This document shows positions 25,350 to 34,328 of a stretch of DNA of 64,000 nucleotides, one piece after another. Position numbers and translations under genes: made by a program. This stretch comes from Micromonospora rhizosphaerae. GTDB lineage: Bacteria > Actinomycetota > Actinomycetes > Mycobacteriales > Micromonosporaceae. Location of the stretch: NCBI RefSeq assembly GCF_900091465.1, contig NZ_FMHV01000002.1:4526001-4590000 (forward strand), in the 5' to 3' direction. A model generated the notes under the pieces. It was given only the letters and a program-made list of their open reading frames with translations, ran no database searches and was not told where the DNA came from. Numbering within the stretch: the first letter of the stretch is position 1; each line of letters starts with the position of its first letter.

Positions 25350-25354
25350 GCCGG

Positions 25355-26320
25355 TCAGCGTTGTAGCCGGATTTCGGCCGGATCGCGGTCGCTACGGAGC
25401 CCCTTCCACGAGGGGTGGCGCAGTCGACGGTCGGCGGTCCAGGATCGGAAGGTGACGTCGCCGACCAGGACCGGGTCGACCCAGACGGCGTGGCGGGCGT
25501 GTTCGCGCGGCACGGGGGAGTCGAACGGGGAGTCCGCTCGGCGGAGCGGATTCAGGCGTTCCTGCAGGTCCCGTAGCACGGTCTGGGTGAAGCCCGTGCC
25601 GACGTGGCCGATGTAGGTCAGCTTTCGGTGCGGGTCGTACATGCCGAGCAGCAGGGAGCCGATGGTGCCGGCCCGCCGGCCGGCGCCGGGTTTGTAGCCG
25701 CCCACGATGACTTCGATGGTGTCGTTGAGGGGCACCTTGACCCACGCGGGTGACCGGCGGCCCGGCTCGTACGGCGAGCCGAGCTGCTTGGCGACGACGC
25801 CTTCCAGGCCCAGGTCGGCCGCTGCGGTGGCCAGGTCCCGTCCGGCGTCGCCGGTCCAGTGGGGCGGGGTGTCGACGCTCTGACCGCTGAGCGCCAACTC
25901 CTCGAGGGCGGTGCGACGCTCGGCGTACGGCCTTGGGGTGAGGTCCCGCCCGTCGAGGTGGAGGAGATCGAACAGGTACAGCCGTACGGGAGTCTTGGCG
26001 ACGAGCGCGGCGGACGGTGCGCGTACGTGCATCCGGTGCTGCAGCGCGGAGAAGCTGGGCCGATCGTTGGCGTCGAGTGCGACGATCTCGCCGTCCAGCA
26101 CCGCCCGCCGCCCAGCCAGCAGCTCGGCAAGCTCGCCGAGCTCGGGATACGCCCGCGTGACGTCACGGTCGTTGCGGCTGAGCAGCCGCACCCCGTCGGC
26201 GACGTACGCGATCGCGCGCACGCCGTCCCACTTGAACTCGTATCCCCAGCCGGAGCCGCCGGGCAACGCGCCGCTCGTGGCGAGCATCGGCGGCACGAGA
26301 GTCGGCATCCTGGCGCTCAC
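25355..26320 (-). CDS. ATP-dependent DNA ligase (LigD-type ligase domain)
   Basis: 321 residues. The adenylation site is EFKWDGVRAIAY, with Lys30 as the AMP-accepting lysine. Motifs III and IV (VLDGEIVALD, LYLFDLLHLDG), the motif EGVVAKQLGSPYEPGRRS and the WVKVP motif V all follow in order. A C-terminal OB-fold (TIGSLLLGMY) is present. It matches the ligase part of LigD used in non-homologous end joining and repair. Neither a Ku gene nor polymerase or nuclease domains are in the window, so it is a stand-alone ligase. GTG 26320 or ATG 26308 may be the start. Confidence 0.9.
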   Translation of the reverse strand: MSARMPTLVPPMLATSGALPGGSGWGYEFKWDGVRAIAYVADGVRLLSRNDRDVTRAYPELGELAELLAGRRAVLDGEIVALDANDRPSFSALQHRMHVRAPSAALVAKTPVRLYLFDLLHLDGRDLTPRPYAERRTALEELALSGQSVDTPPHWTGDAGRDLATAAADLGLEGVVAKQLGSPYEPGRRSPAWVKVPLNDTIEVIVGGYKPGAGRRAGTIGSLLLGMYDPHRKLTYIGHVGTGFTQTVLRDLQERLNPLRRADSPFDSPVPREHARHAVWVDPVLVGDVTFRSWTADRRLRHPSWKGLRSDRDPAEIRLQR

Positions 26321-26399
26321 GCCTCGATCATCACCAACTCCACCGCCGAAAGCGGGTATTTCCGGTCATCCCGACCGGTTGCTCGAGCCGGGAGGCGGC

Positions 26400-27869
26400 T
26401 CAGGCCCGCGCGCCGCCGAGGCCCAGCAGGACGGCGAGCCCCAGGGCGCTGCGGGGCGCGTACGGCACCCGCCACAGTCCGCCGTGCGCCGCCCCGGACG
26501 CCTCGTCCTGCCAGGGATGCGCCAGCGCCGGACCGCCGCCGGTGCGCAGATCGTGCACCAGGAGCGCGGCCATCAGGGTGTTGCTGGTGGCGGGCTCGAA
26601 CACCTCGATGCCGAACCGGTGCGCGCCGGCGTACGCGGCGGCGAGCGCCCGGTTGCGCAGCACCGAGCGGGTACGCGTCGGTGGCGCCACCTTGAACGAG
26701 ACCGTCGCCCCCGCGTCCCGGGCCACCGTCGCCCGCCACCGCTGCAGTCGCTTGGCGAGCGCGTAGTTCGGACCCTGCTGCGGCACCAGGCTGTCATTGA
26801 TGCCGGGGTCGGCGCCCGGGGGATAGTTGCGGTGCAGCAGCCGGCCGCCGGACAGCACCCGCAGCGACCGCCGGGCGAGGCCGCGGGCCGCGTAGCCCCG
26901 CTCGGCGTGGCGTACCGCCTCGGCCGGGACGGCGAACACGTCGGTGGGGGTGGCCAGGAACGCGAGCGCCGCGTCGTCGCGACGTTCCTGCAGGTGACGG
27001 GTGAGCGCGTCGACCGCCATGGCGACCCGCACGTTGGTCGCCCCGTCGGCGTAGACGTAGTTGCCCAGCACGAGCCGGCCGTCCACGCCGAGCAGCCACT
27101 CGGCGGCCTGTGGGAGGCGGTGCAGCAGGTCCGCGCCGGCGTGGGCGGTCAGCGCCGCGTCGTCGTCCGCCGTGCCGGGCGGCACCGGCAGGTGCAGCCG
27201 CCCGCCGTACCGGCGCGCGGTACGCAGCAGGCGCCGCCAGATCTCCGGGCGCGGCAGGTCGACCGCCACCACGTCGCCGCCCCAGCGCAGCACGGACGGC
27301 AGCGGGCCCATCTCGGCGCCCGCGCCGAGCACGACGATGCGCTGATCGCGCAGGTCGAGCCAGTCCGGGTTCGCCATGACGGCGCGTACCGCCTCGGCGC
27401 ACGACGGCTCGATGATGCCGCGGGCGGCCCAGTCGTCGAGCCTGCGGTGCAGGTCGTCGCCGCGCAGCCGCTGACCCCGGTACGGCAGCGACAGTTCCCG
27501 CTCCACCTCGCCGGTGCCGGCCACCGTGGCCGTGCTCAGCGGCTGGTGATCGGTGGGGAGCGAGAAGACCTGGTCCAGCGCGGTTTCGGGGCCGCCGTCC
27601 GGGACTACCCGCATGCGCGAATGCAGCGAGGCGAGCCCGTCGCGGGCGATGGTCACCGCGGCATCCCGGGAGAGCAGGCCCGCCTCGACCAGTCGTCGGA
27701 AGTGTCCGAGGTAGCCGTGCCGCCAGTTCGTCTCGTGCTCCGCCGAGCGCGCACCGACGGGGTCGACGGCGCGCAGCGCGTCGGCGACGACCGCGCGGCC
27801 GAGCGACGTCGTGCTGCGCCCTCCGCCGGACTCGGGAAACACCACCCCGGTCGGTCCCTCCACGGTCAT
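26400..27869 (-). CDS. Uncharacterised protein with a central Rossmann-like motif
   Basis: 489 residues. ATG 27869 is set by GGAGGG 5-6 bases upstream. A helical N-terminal third leads into RIVVLGAGAEMGPLPSVLRW and GGDVVAVDLPRPEIW, which looks like a dinucleotide- or SAM-type glycine loop followed by an acidic strand end. Later parts include LGNYVYADGATNVRVAMAVD, NYPPGADPGINDSLVPQQGP and VFEPATSNTLMAALLVHDL. No signal peptide, and I do not recognise a named family. An NAD(P)- or SAM-dependent enzyme is possible but not shown. Transcribed divergently from the aldo/keto reductase. Confidence 0.65.
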   Translation of the reverse strand: MTVEGPTGVVFPESGGGRSTTSLGRAVVADALRAVDPVGARSAEHETNWRHGYLGHFRRLVEAGLLSRDAAVTIARDGLASLHSRMRVVPDGGPETALDQVFSLPTDHQPLSTATVAGTGEVERELSLPYRGQRLRGDDLHRRLDDWAARGIIEPSCAEAVRAVMANPDWLDLRDQRIVVLGAGAEMGPLPSVLRWGGDVVAVDLPRPEIWRRLLRTARRYGGRLHLPVPPGTADDDAALTAHAGADLLHRLPQAAEWLLGVDGRLVLGNYVYADGATNVRVAMAVDALTRHLQERRDDAALAFLATPTDVFAVPAEAVRHAERGYAARGLARRSLRVLSGGRLLHRNYPPGADPGINDSLVPQQGPNYALAKRLQRWRATVARDAGATVSFKVAPPTRTRSVLRNRALAAAYAGAHRFGIEVFEPATSNTLMAALLVHDLRTGGGPALAHPWQDEASGAAHGGLWRVPYAPRSALGLAVLLGLGGARA

Positions 27870-28024
27870 CGCCCTCCTCGCCGAGCCGTACCGGCCACTC
27901 TGCCCCATCTCGAGCAGAGCCGCGAGTGCCGGTCGGCCGCTCGTGGCCTTGCCGACCCCGCGCTGCCGCCCGCCACCAGCGGTGGCAGGATCGGCGGCGT
28001 CTCGTCGACGATCGGAAGGAAGCC

Positions 28025-29053
28025 ATGCGCTACCGCACCCTCGGCGCCACCGGAACGGTGGTGTCGAACCTCTGTCTGGGCACGATGACCTTTGGCGCGG
28101 AGACCGACGAGGCGGGCAGCTTCGCCCAGCTCGACCGGTTCGTCGAGGCCGGTGGCACCTTCATCGACACCGCCGACGTCTACTCCGCCGGCGGGTCGGA
28201 GGAGATCGTCGGACGCTGGCTGCGCGACCGGCCCGGCATGCGGGACCGGGTGGTGATCGCCACCAAGGGGCGGTTCCCGATGGGGCCCGGGGCCAACGAC
28301 GCCGGGCTGTCCCGGGTGCACCTCACCCGCGCCCTCGACGCCAGCCTGCGGCGGCTCGGCGTCGAGGCGGTCGACCTCTACCAGGCGCACGCCTGGGATC
28401 CGCTGACGCCGCTGCCGGAGACGCTGCGCTTCTTCGACGACGCGGTCCGCGCCGGCAAGATCCGCTACGCCGGCGTGAGCAACTTCACCGGCTGGCAGCT
28501 GCAGAAGGCCGCCCTGTTGAGCCAGCACCTCAACCTCACCCCGATCGTGACCCTGCAGCCGCAGTACAACCTGCTGGTCCGTGAGATCGAGTTCGAGATC
28601 GTGCCGGTCTGCGAGAACGAGGGCATCGGCATCCTGCCCTGGTCGCCGCTGGGTGGGGGCTGGTTGACCGGCAAGTACCGGCGGGACACCCCACCGACCG
28701 GGGCCACCCGGCTCGGCGAGGACCCGGAGCGGGGCGTCGAGGCGTACGCCGGGCGCAACGCGCAGGAGCGCACCTGGCGGGTGCTCGACGCGGTACGTCA
28801 GGTGGCCGAGCAGCGGGGCGTGTCCATGTCCGCGGTGGCGCTGGCCTGGCTGGCGGACCGGCCGGCGGTCACCTCGGTGATCCTCGGCGCCCGGACCACC
28901 GAGCAGCTCGACGACAACCTCACCGCCGCCAATTTGAGCCTGGACGCCGAGCAGACCCGGCTGCTGGACGAGGCGAGCGCCCCACTGGTGGCCGACTACC
29001 CGTACGGCGGCGCGGGCGTGCGGCAACGTTCCCGCGAGCTGCCCCGCGGTTGA
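28025..29053 (+). CDS. Aldo/keto reductase
   Basis: 342 residues of the AKR (alpha/beta)8 barrel. Catalytic tetrad residues are visible: Asp in FIDTADVYSAGGSEEIVG with its Tyr, Lys in VIATKGRF and His in DLYQAHAWDP. Late barrel motifs GVSNFTGWQLQ and SVILGARTTEQLDDNL bind the NADPH. ATG 28025 is preceded by GAAGGAAG. It reduces a carbonyl with NADPH; the substrate is unknown. Divergent from the uncharacterised gene ending at 27869. Confidence 0.9.
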   Translation: MRYRTLGATGTVVSNLCLGTMTFGAETDEAGSFAQLDRFVEAGGTFIDTADVYSAGGSEEIVGRWLRDRPGMRDRVVIATKGRFPMGPGANDAGLSRVHLTRALDASLRRLGVEAVDLYQAHAWDPLTPLPETLRFFDDAVRAGKIRYAGVSNFTGWQLQKAALLSQHLNLTPIVTLQPQYNLLVREIEFEIVPVCENEGIGILPWSPLGGGWLTGKYRRDTPPTGATRLGEDPERGVEAYAGRNAQERTWRVLDAVRQVAEQRGVSMSAVALAWLADRPAVTSVILGARTTEQLDDNLTAANLSLDAEQTRLLDEASAPLVADYPYGGAGVRQRSRELPRG

Positions 29054-29077
29054 CAACCGGACGGGTGCCCGCCCCGG

Positions 29078-29650
29078 TCACAGGTCGCCGGCGAGGCGTG
29101 CGTGCAGGTGCATGTCGTGCCAGCCGTCGGCGTGGCGGCCCTCGCGTCGTTTGGTGCCCTCCGCGGCGAAGCCGGCGTACCCCGCCACCCGGCAGGAGGC
29201 GACGTTCGCGGTGGAGTGGCACAGCTCGGCGCGGTGCAGCTTGAGCGTGTCGAAGCACCAGGCAGCCAGCGCGGTGAGCGCGCGCGTGGCGACGCGACGA
29301 CCGCGTGCGTCCGGCAGCACCCAGTACGACACCTCGGCCAGGCCCTCGGCGAGCGCGACCCGACGCAGGCTGATCTGTCCGACGACGTTCCGCGCGTCGA
29401 GCACGGCCCACCCGGCGCCGGTCTCCCCGCGCCACCGGTCCGGCCAGGCGGCTATCCAGTCGTGGGCCTCGTCGTCGGTCATCGATCGGCAGTGCCAGCG
29501 TTGGATGGCGGGATCGGCGTACGCCGCCACGACGGCCGGGCGGTCCGACGGCTGCCAGGGCCGCAGCAGCAGGCCCTCCGCGTGGATCTCGGGCTGCGTC
29601 AGCGCCGCCATCGTGCCGGGCGGCACGGCGGGGGTGGCAAGAAACGGCAC
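29078..29650 (-). CDS. GNAT N-acetyltransferase (RimJ/RimL type)
   Basis: 190 residues. LLLRPWQPSDRPAVVAAYAD opens the domain, ISLRRVALAEGLAEVSYWVL and ARGRRVATRALTALAAWCFD form the acetyl-CoA site, and HSTANVASCRVAGYAGFAAEG is the family end. The length and N-terminal extension suit the GTG at 29650; ATG 29611 is possible. The family acetylates protein N-termini or small amines; the target is unknown. It is convergent with the aldo/keto reductase. Confidence 0.85.
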   Translation of the reverse strand: MPFLATPAVPPGTMAALTQPEIHAEGLLLRPWQPSDRPAVVAAYADPAIQRWHCRSMTDDEAHDWIAAWPDRWRGETGAGWAVLDARNVVGQISLRRVALAEGLAEVSYWVLPDARGRRVATRALTALAAWCFDTLKLHRAELCHSTANVASCRVAGYAGFAAEGTKRREGRHADGWHDMHLHARLAGDL

Positions 29651-29716
29651 CTGCCGACTGTAGGAAGTCGCGCCGCGGGCAGGCGAACGAAGGCCGGCGT
29701 CGGCGGTGACGGACGG

Positions 29717-30529
29717 TCAGGGGCGCTTGGCGGAGGCGGCCGGCCGGGTGCGCTCGGGGTCGACGCCGACGAGTTGAGCGAACGCGGGCTCGACGGCCAG
29801 CAACGGGCGCGGCCCGAACAACGCCATCGCGGTGAGCAGCTCGTCCGTGCCGTGCTCGCTCCATGCCGGTCGGTGTTCCGGCGCCAGCTCGGCGTGTTCC
29901 CGTCGGAGCCGGCGCAGCAGGCGGCGGGCGGCCGCCCCGGTCTCGGGCACCTCGCACAGCCACCAGCCGGTCAGCAGGGTCGCCACACAGGCGAGCAGGA
30001 GGCCGACCACGGAGGCGGGACCACCGGCTTCGCGCCCCTCGACGGCGCTCTCCAGGAGCCGGGTCAGTCCGACGACGGCCACGCCGAACAGCGGCAGGGT
30101 GCCGAGCGCGATGCGTCGTCGCTGGGCCGGGGTCAGCAACCAGCCGTCGCGGACGAGCCCGCCGACCAGCCGCCGCAGCGCCCGGGCCACCCCGGGGTCG
30201 GCGAGCAGGGCGGCCCAGGTCTGCGGCTGCCTCAGTGCGGCGTGCAGGGCTCGCACCAGCGGGGTCGACCGGGCCGGGGGTGGGGCGTCCACCGACAGCG
30301 TCGACAGCTCGCCCACGTGCACCGCTCCGGCGCGGCGGAGCGCGGCCAGGCCCACCTGGCAGGCCAGGAGCGCCCGGTCGCGGAGGTAGGCCAGCTCCAC
30401 CGTCGTCAGGGGCGCGCCCCGGGTACGCCAGCCGGTCAGCGACCTGATCGACAGGGCGACGGCCAGCGCCCCGGCGACCGCCGTCACGTAGTCGACCAGG
30501 AAGAGCGGACCGCTGACACCCCAGAGCAT
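29717..30529 (-). CDS. TIGR04222-type membrane protein
   Basis: 270 residues. The actinobacterial TIGR04222 hallmark APLTTVELAYLRDRALLACQ followed by VGLAALRRAGAVHV lies after the first helix (VDYVTAVAGALAVALSI). Two more helices (IALGTLPLFGVAVVGLT and ASVVGLLLACVATLLTG) follow a cytoplasmic helical domain. The C-terminus of such proteins is often repeat-rich, but here it is short. No function is established. ATG 30529. Confidence 0.8.
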   Translation of the reverse strand: MLWGVSGPLFLVDYVTAVAGALAVALSIRSLTGWRTRGAPLTTVELAYLRDRALLACQVGLAALRRAGAVHVGELSTLSVDAPPPARSTPLVRALHAALRQPQTWAALLADPGVARALRRLVGGLVRDGWLLTPAQRRRIALGTLPLFGVAVVGLTRLLESAVEGREAGGPASVVGLLLACVATLLTGWWLCEVPETGAAARRLLRRLRREHAELAPEHRPAWSEHGTDELLTAMALFGPRPLLAVEPAFAQLVGVDPERTRPAASAKRP

Positions 30530-30607
30530 GGCGACAAGTATGAAACGCGCCCCGGCCGGCCCACCGCGCTGTCCGAAGAGATCTGGATCACCGGCTTCTG
30601 AACGCGT

Positions 30608-30760
30608 TCACCCTGGCCTGACCTCCCGGTAGCTGGCCAGCTTGTCGATCCGCTCGGCGTTGCGCATCGGGTCCTCCAGGTAGGCGCGGTTCGCGGCACG
30701 CAGCGCGTCCGGCAGCACCCGCGCCGCGCCACCGCCGGAAAGCGGGTCGCCGGCGATCAA
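30608..30760 (-). CDS. Small orphan reading frame, perhaps a C-terminal gene remnant
   Basis: The frame ends in ARVLPDALRAANRAYLEDPM and RNAERIDKLASYREVRPG, a composition like a genuine protein C-terminus. TTG 30760 is the only nearby start and has no good ribosome site. It runs into the start of the divergent GNAT gene. Either a 50-residue protein or the tail of a lost gene; not recognised. Confidence 0.25.
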   Translation of the reverse strand: MIAGDPLSGGGAARVLPDALRAANRAYLEDPMRNAERIDKLASYREVRPG

Positions 30761-30782
30761 GCGTCCGGCTATCGTGCCGCGA

Positions 30783-31268
30783 ATGCGGATCCGTGAATTC
30801 ACCGAGGCCGACTGGGACCAGGTCTGGCCGATCGTCGAGGACGTCATCACCGCTCAGGAGACCTTCCCGTACGACCCGGCCTGGACCTCGGAAGTGGCTC
30901 ACGACGTCTGGGTGGAGCGGGCACCCGGCCACACGGTGGTGGCCGAGGAGGACGGGAAGGTCCTCGGCACCGCGAAGATGGGCACCAACCGGCCGGGGCC
31001 GGGCTCGCATGTCGCCACAGCCAGCTTCATGGTGGCCGCCCACGCCCGGGGCCGTGGCGTGGGCCGGGCCCTGGCGGAGTACGCGCTGGACTGGGCCAGC
31101 CGGCAGGGCTACGCGGCGATGCAGTTCAACGCGGTGGTGGAGAGCAACGAGGGGGCGGTGGAGCTGTACCGGCGGCTCGGCTTCGCGGTGATCGGTACGG
31201 TGCCGGAGGCCTTCGCGCATCCCACGCTCGGCCGGGTGGGCCTGCACGTCATGCACCGTCGGCTGTGA
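30783..31268 (+). CDS. GNAT N-acetyltransferase
   Basis: 161 residues. MRIREFTEADWDQVWPIVED is the typical phosphinothricin-acetyltransferase-like opening. The acetyl-CoA loop is HARGRGVGRALAEYAL, and the end AVELYRRLGFAVIGTVPEAF with HVMHRRL is standard. ATG 30783 is preferred; a GTG at 30774 would add three residues. The target amine is not known. Possibly cotranscribed with the cupin gene 30 bases downstream. Confidence 0.88.
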   Translation: MRIREFTEADWDQVWPIVEDVITAQETFPYDPAWTSEVAHDVWVERAPGHTVVAEEDGKVLGTAKMGTNRPGPGSHVATASFMVAAHARGRGVGRALAEYALDWASRQGYAAMQFNAVVESNEGAVELYRRLGFAVIGTVPEAFAHPTLGRVGLHVMHRRL

Positions 31269-31298
31269 CCGGTTGCCGACGAGAGTGAGGATGGGCCG

Positions 31299-31694
31299 AT
31301 GAGAGATGAGCCGACGGACCTGGCGACCGCGCTGGCGGGCTTCGACCAGCTGTGGAGCCCGCGGATCGTGACCCGGGTCAACGACTACGACGTGCGGATC
31401 GCCAAGGTGGCCGGGGAGCACGTCTGGCACGCCCACGACCACACCGACGAGTTCTTCCTGGTGCTCGACGGGGAGCTGAACATCGCGTTGCGTGACGGCG
31501 CCGACGCAACCGTTCGCGAGGTGGTGCTGCCGCGCGGCGCGGTTTTCGTGGTGCCGCGCGGGGTCGAGCACCGGCCGTCCGCCCCGCAGGGCGCGTCGAT
31601 CCTGATGTTCGAGCCGTCGGGCACGTCCAGCGTCGGGGACCGGCACGAGGCCGTTCCCGACCACGTGGACGCCACCACCGGGCACGCGCTGTGA
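31299..31694 (+). CDS. Cupin-domain protein
   Basis: 131 residues with one cupin barrel. The two cupin motifs are GEHVWHAHDHTDEFFLVLDG (His-His-Glu metal ligands) and VPRGVEHRPSAP (fourth-ligand His). A GTGAGGAT ribosome site precedes the ATG. Small single-domain cupins bind metal or a small ligand; no substrate can be inferred. It probably shares an mRNA with the upstream GNAT gene. Confidence 0.88.
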   Translation: MRDEPTDLATALAGFDQLWSPRIVTRVNDYDVRIAKVAGEHVWHAHDHTDEFFLVLDGELNIALRDGADATVREVVLPRGAVFVVPRGVEHRPSAPQGASILMFEPSGTSSVGDRHEAVPDHVDATTGHAL

Positions 31695-31700
31695 CCACGC

Positions 31701-31751
31701 GGTCAGCGCCCCGCCGGTACCGTCTCCGCGGGTGCGGGCGGGGCGCTGACC
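31701..31751. terminator. Bidirectional terminator-like hairpin between cupin and MFS genes
   Basis: GGTCAGCGCCCCGCC at 31701-31715 pairs exactly with 31737-31751. The stem covers the last codons of the convergent MFS gene and starts 6 bases after the cupin stop. Confidence 0.5.
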
Positions 31752-32938
31752 GGCCAGCCCAGCCGGCGTACGGCGGGAACGGCGGCGGTGCCGGCGCAGG
31801 CCAGGGCGACCAGCGCGGCGGCCACGGCCAGGGGGACGGGTGGTCCCCAGGCCCGGGAGGCGAGCGGGGCGAGGGCGTACCCGATCGGCATCGCGCCCAG
31901 CGATACCAGCCAGTCGTACGAGGTCACCCGGGCCAGTACCTGCGGCGGGAACTGGCCCTGCACCAGGGTCTCCCAGACCGGGTTGAGGAAGCCCAGCGCG
32001 GTCAGCGCGATGCAGTAGGCGGTGATGACGGCCGGGGCGGGCGCGGCGACGGCGAGCAGGAGCAGCGGCGCCGCGTACGTGGCCAGCCCGAGGTTGGCCA
32101 CCAGCACCGGCCGGCGGGGCCGGACCCGGGCGGCCAGCAGGGACCCGGCGAGCATGCCGACGGCGCCGCCCTGTTGCAGCAGCACCCAGACCCCCTCGCC
32201 GCCGAGCCGGTCCACCGCGACCACCGGGCCGAGGGTCAGCAGCACGGCGGCTGCGCCGTTCCACACGCCGTGCGCGAGCAGGCTGCTCCAGAACCAGTCG
32301 CGGGAGCGGACCTCCCGCCAGCCGAGCACCAGGTCGGTGCGGATGGACCGGCGCGGCACCGGTACGTGCCGCACCCGGATGACCGACAGCAGCAGGGCGC
32401 TGAGGGCGAACGAAAGCGCGTCGAGGACGAACGCCCAGCCGGGGCCGGCGGTCCAGATCAGCAGGCCGGCCAGGGCCGGGCCGGCCAGCCGGCTGGCGTT
32501 GGCGGTGACGCCCATCAGGGCGTTGGCGCGCTGCCGCCCGGCGGCCTCGACGGTGCCGGCGACCAGCGGCGAGGCGGTGGGCATGGCGAAGGCCGAGGCG
32601 ACGCCGCCGACGGCCGAGGCCGCCGCGATGTGGGTGAGCGCGGGTGCGCCGCCGAGCAGTTCGGCACCGACGACCAGTTGCGCGGCGCAGCGCACCAGGT
32701 CGGTGCCGATCGCGACCCGCCGGGCGTCGAAGCGGTCGGCGACCACGCCGCCGAGGGGCAGTAGGAGCAGCCGGGGGACCATCGCGCAGCCGAGCACGAT
32801 GGCCAGCGCGGCGGTGGAGCCGGTGGCGCGGAGAACGGCCAGGGCCAGCGCGGTGGGCACCACCGCGTCGCCGACGGCGGAGACGGTACGGCCGAGGAAG
32901 AGCAGGCGGAACGAGCGGAGCCGGAGCGGATGCGTCAC
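31703..32938 (-). CDS. MFS transporter (drug efflux type)
   Basis: 411 residues and about 12 transmembrane helices. The opening RSFRLLFLGRTVSAVGDAVVPTALALAVL and the loop LPLGGVVADRFDARRVAIGTD (the MFS motif A position) place it with the enterobactin-exporter-like MFS_3 family. GTG 32938. It diverges from a MarR-type regulator over a 68-base AT-rich gap, so it is probably repressed by that regulator and induced by its substrate. Confidence 0.88.
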   Translation of the reverse strand: MTHPLRLRSFRLLFLGRTVSAVGDAVVPTALALAVLRATGSTAALAIVLGCAMVPRLLLLPLGGVVADRFDARRVAIGTDLVRCAAQLVVGAELLGGAPALTHIAAASAVGGVASAFAMPTASPLVAGTVEAAGRQRANALMGVTANASRLAGPALAGLLIWTAGPGWAFVLDALSFALSALLLSVIRVRHVPVPRRSIRTDLVLGWREVRSRDWFWSSLLAHGVWNGAAAVLLTLGPVVAVDRLGGEGVWVLLQQGGAVGMLAGSLLAARVRPRRPVLVANLGLATYAAPLLLLAVAAPAPAVITAYCIALTALGFLNPVWETLVQGQFPPQVLARVTSYDWLVSLGAMPIGYALAPLASRAWGPPVPLAVAAALVALACAGTAAVPAVRRLGWPVSAPPAPAETVPAGR

Positions 32939-32949
32939 GCCGACAAACT

Positions 32950-32995
32950 ACTTTGATGTCGAACCTTTTGACAACGAATATTTCGAAGTTGACGT
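32950..32995. promoter_or_regulatory. Divergent promoter region of MFS and marR genes
   Basis: An AT-rich 68-base gap between two divergent genes. TTGATGTCGAA and TTCGAAGTTGA form an imperfect inverted repeat around TTTTGACAACG, with TTGACA at 32968-32973 as a possible -35 box. The MarR product is the likely binder. Exact boundaries are not certain. Confidence 0.45.
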
Positions 32996-33006
32996 ACGGT
33001 GGTCGG

Positions 33007-33504
33007 GTGAGCGACCGCGACCGCATCGACCGCCACGTCGAACGCTGGCTGCCCGTCCTGCCCGACCTGGACCCGGACGTCGAGGGCCCGGTGACCCGGA
33101 TGTCGTTCCTCACCCGGCAGCTGCGTGCCGTCAAGGAGCGGGCGCTGGCGGACCTCGACCTGCAGGCACACGAGTTCGGGACCCTGCACGCCCTGGCCGG
33201 TCGACGCGGTCGCGCCGCACCGTCGGCACTGGCCGCCGACCTCGGCATGGCCCCCGCCTCGATCACCGCCCGGGTGGACGCGCTGCTGCGGCGGGGCTTC
33301 GTCCATCGGATTCCGTCCAGCGCGGACCGGCGCCGGGTCGACGTGGAGCTGACCGACGCCGGCCGGGCCGCCTGGCTGCGCGCGATGGACGTCGTGGGCG
33401 ACGAGGAGCGCCGCCTGCTCGGCGCGCTCGACCCGGACGAGCGGCGGCTGCTGTCCGACCTGCTGCGCCGCATCGTCCTGGTCGCCGAGCGGCCCACCGG
33501 CTGA
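33007..33504 (+). CDS. MarR family regulator
   Basis: 165 residues. The winged helix is LDLQAHEFGTLHALAGRRGR followed by APSALAADLGMAPASITARV, and the wing RVDVELTDAGRAAW follows. The TxLVDRLxxRG equivalent is ITARVDALLRRGFVHRI. GTG 33007 sits just past the divergent promoter; longer upstream frames would cross it. It probably controls the efflux gene next to it in response to a small aromatic or drug ligand. Confidence 0.88.
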   Translation: MSDRDRIDRHVERWLPVLPDLDPDVEGPVTRMSFLTRQLRAVKERALADLDLQAHEFGTLHALAGRRGRAAPSALAADLGMAPASITARVDALLRRGFVHRIPSSADRRRVDVELTDAGRAAWLRAMDVVGDEERRLLGALDPDERRLLSDLLRRIVLVAERPTG

Positions 33505-33591
33505 GCGGCAGCCCGGCTGCACGGCGCACCGGCCGAGCGTCAGCCCGGAAAAACCTCGCCGGGACCGCAGCCGGGCTGGCAGGCTGCCGCC

Positions 33592-34122
33592 ATGACCGCA
33601 CAGACTCTCGCGGGCGCGCTCGCCGACGACCGGCGCCGCCTGGTCTTCGCCGCGATCGTGCTCGGCGACCGTGATGCCGCCGGCGTCGCCGCGCGTACCG
33701 GACTGTCCGCCCGCGACGTTGCCACCGCCGTCCGTCGACTGGTCGACGCGGAGATCCTGGCCGACGACGGGGCGGGCTTGCGGGTCGACGGGGAACGGCT
33801 GCGGGACCTGGCCCGGGCGGGCGGTCCGCCGTCGCCACTACCCGCGGAGAGCCCGCCGGCGGCGATCCTGCGGACGTTTCTCCGCGACGGGGTCCTGGTC
33901 CGGCTGCCCGCCCAGCGTGGACGCCGACGGGTGCTGCTCGAACACATCGCCGAGCGGTCGTTCGAGCCGGGCGTACGGTATCCGGAGCGCGCGGTCGACG
34001 CGGCGCTGCGCGCCTGGTGCGAGGGCGGCGAGGCGGATCACGTGTCGCTGCGGCGCTACCTGGTCGACGATGCGCTGCTGGCCCGCGAACACGGCGTCTA
34101 CTGGCGTCCGGCGCAGCCCTGA
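33592..34122 (+). CDS. DUF2087 protein with N-terminal HTH
   Basis: 176 residues. The first half is ArsR-like winged helix (AARTGLSARDVATAVRRLVDAEILADDG). The second is DUF2087, seen as RRVLLEHIAERSFEPGVRYPE then RAVDAALRAWCEGGEADHVS with LRRYLVDDALLAREHGVYWR. The family is thought to be regulatory; its signal is unknown. ATG 33592. A remnant acetyltransferase gene follows closely. Confidence 0.85.
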   Translation: MTAQTLAGALADDRRRLVFAAIVLGDRDAAGVAARTGLSARDVATAVRRLVDAEILADDGAGLRVDGERLRDLARAGGPPSPLPAESPPAAILRTFLRDGVLVRLPAQRGRRRVLLEHIAERSFEPGVRYPERAVDAALRAWCEGGEADHVSLRRYLVDDALLAREHGVYWRPAQP

Positions 34123-34168
34123 CGGCCGGAAATGCCGTTGACGGCCCGGTGAGGATCGGACGGTGACA

Positions 34169-34291
34169 ATGACTGCCACCTGGACGACGATCCCCGCCCG
34201 CCCCGACACCCCCGAGGCGGCCACTCTGGTGTCGGAGTACATGGAGGAGATGGTTCGCGCCTACCACCGGCGCCCGGTTCGCCCGGGCTAG
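34169..34291 (+). pseudogene. N-terminal remnant of a GNAT gene
   Basis: A 40-codon frame starts at ATG 34169 and reads PDTPEAATLVSEYMEEMVRA then YHRRPVRPG before a TAG. The pattern is the start of small acetyltransferases (two-helix opening LLREYxxEMVxRYxxRP) and breaks off just before the acetyl-CoA domain. Nothing of the rest of the domain is found before the next gene. It is a truncated relic. Confidence 0.6.
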
Positions 34292-34328
34292 GTGACACCA
34301 GGTCGTCACTCTGGAACTCGGCCAGCGC

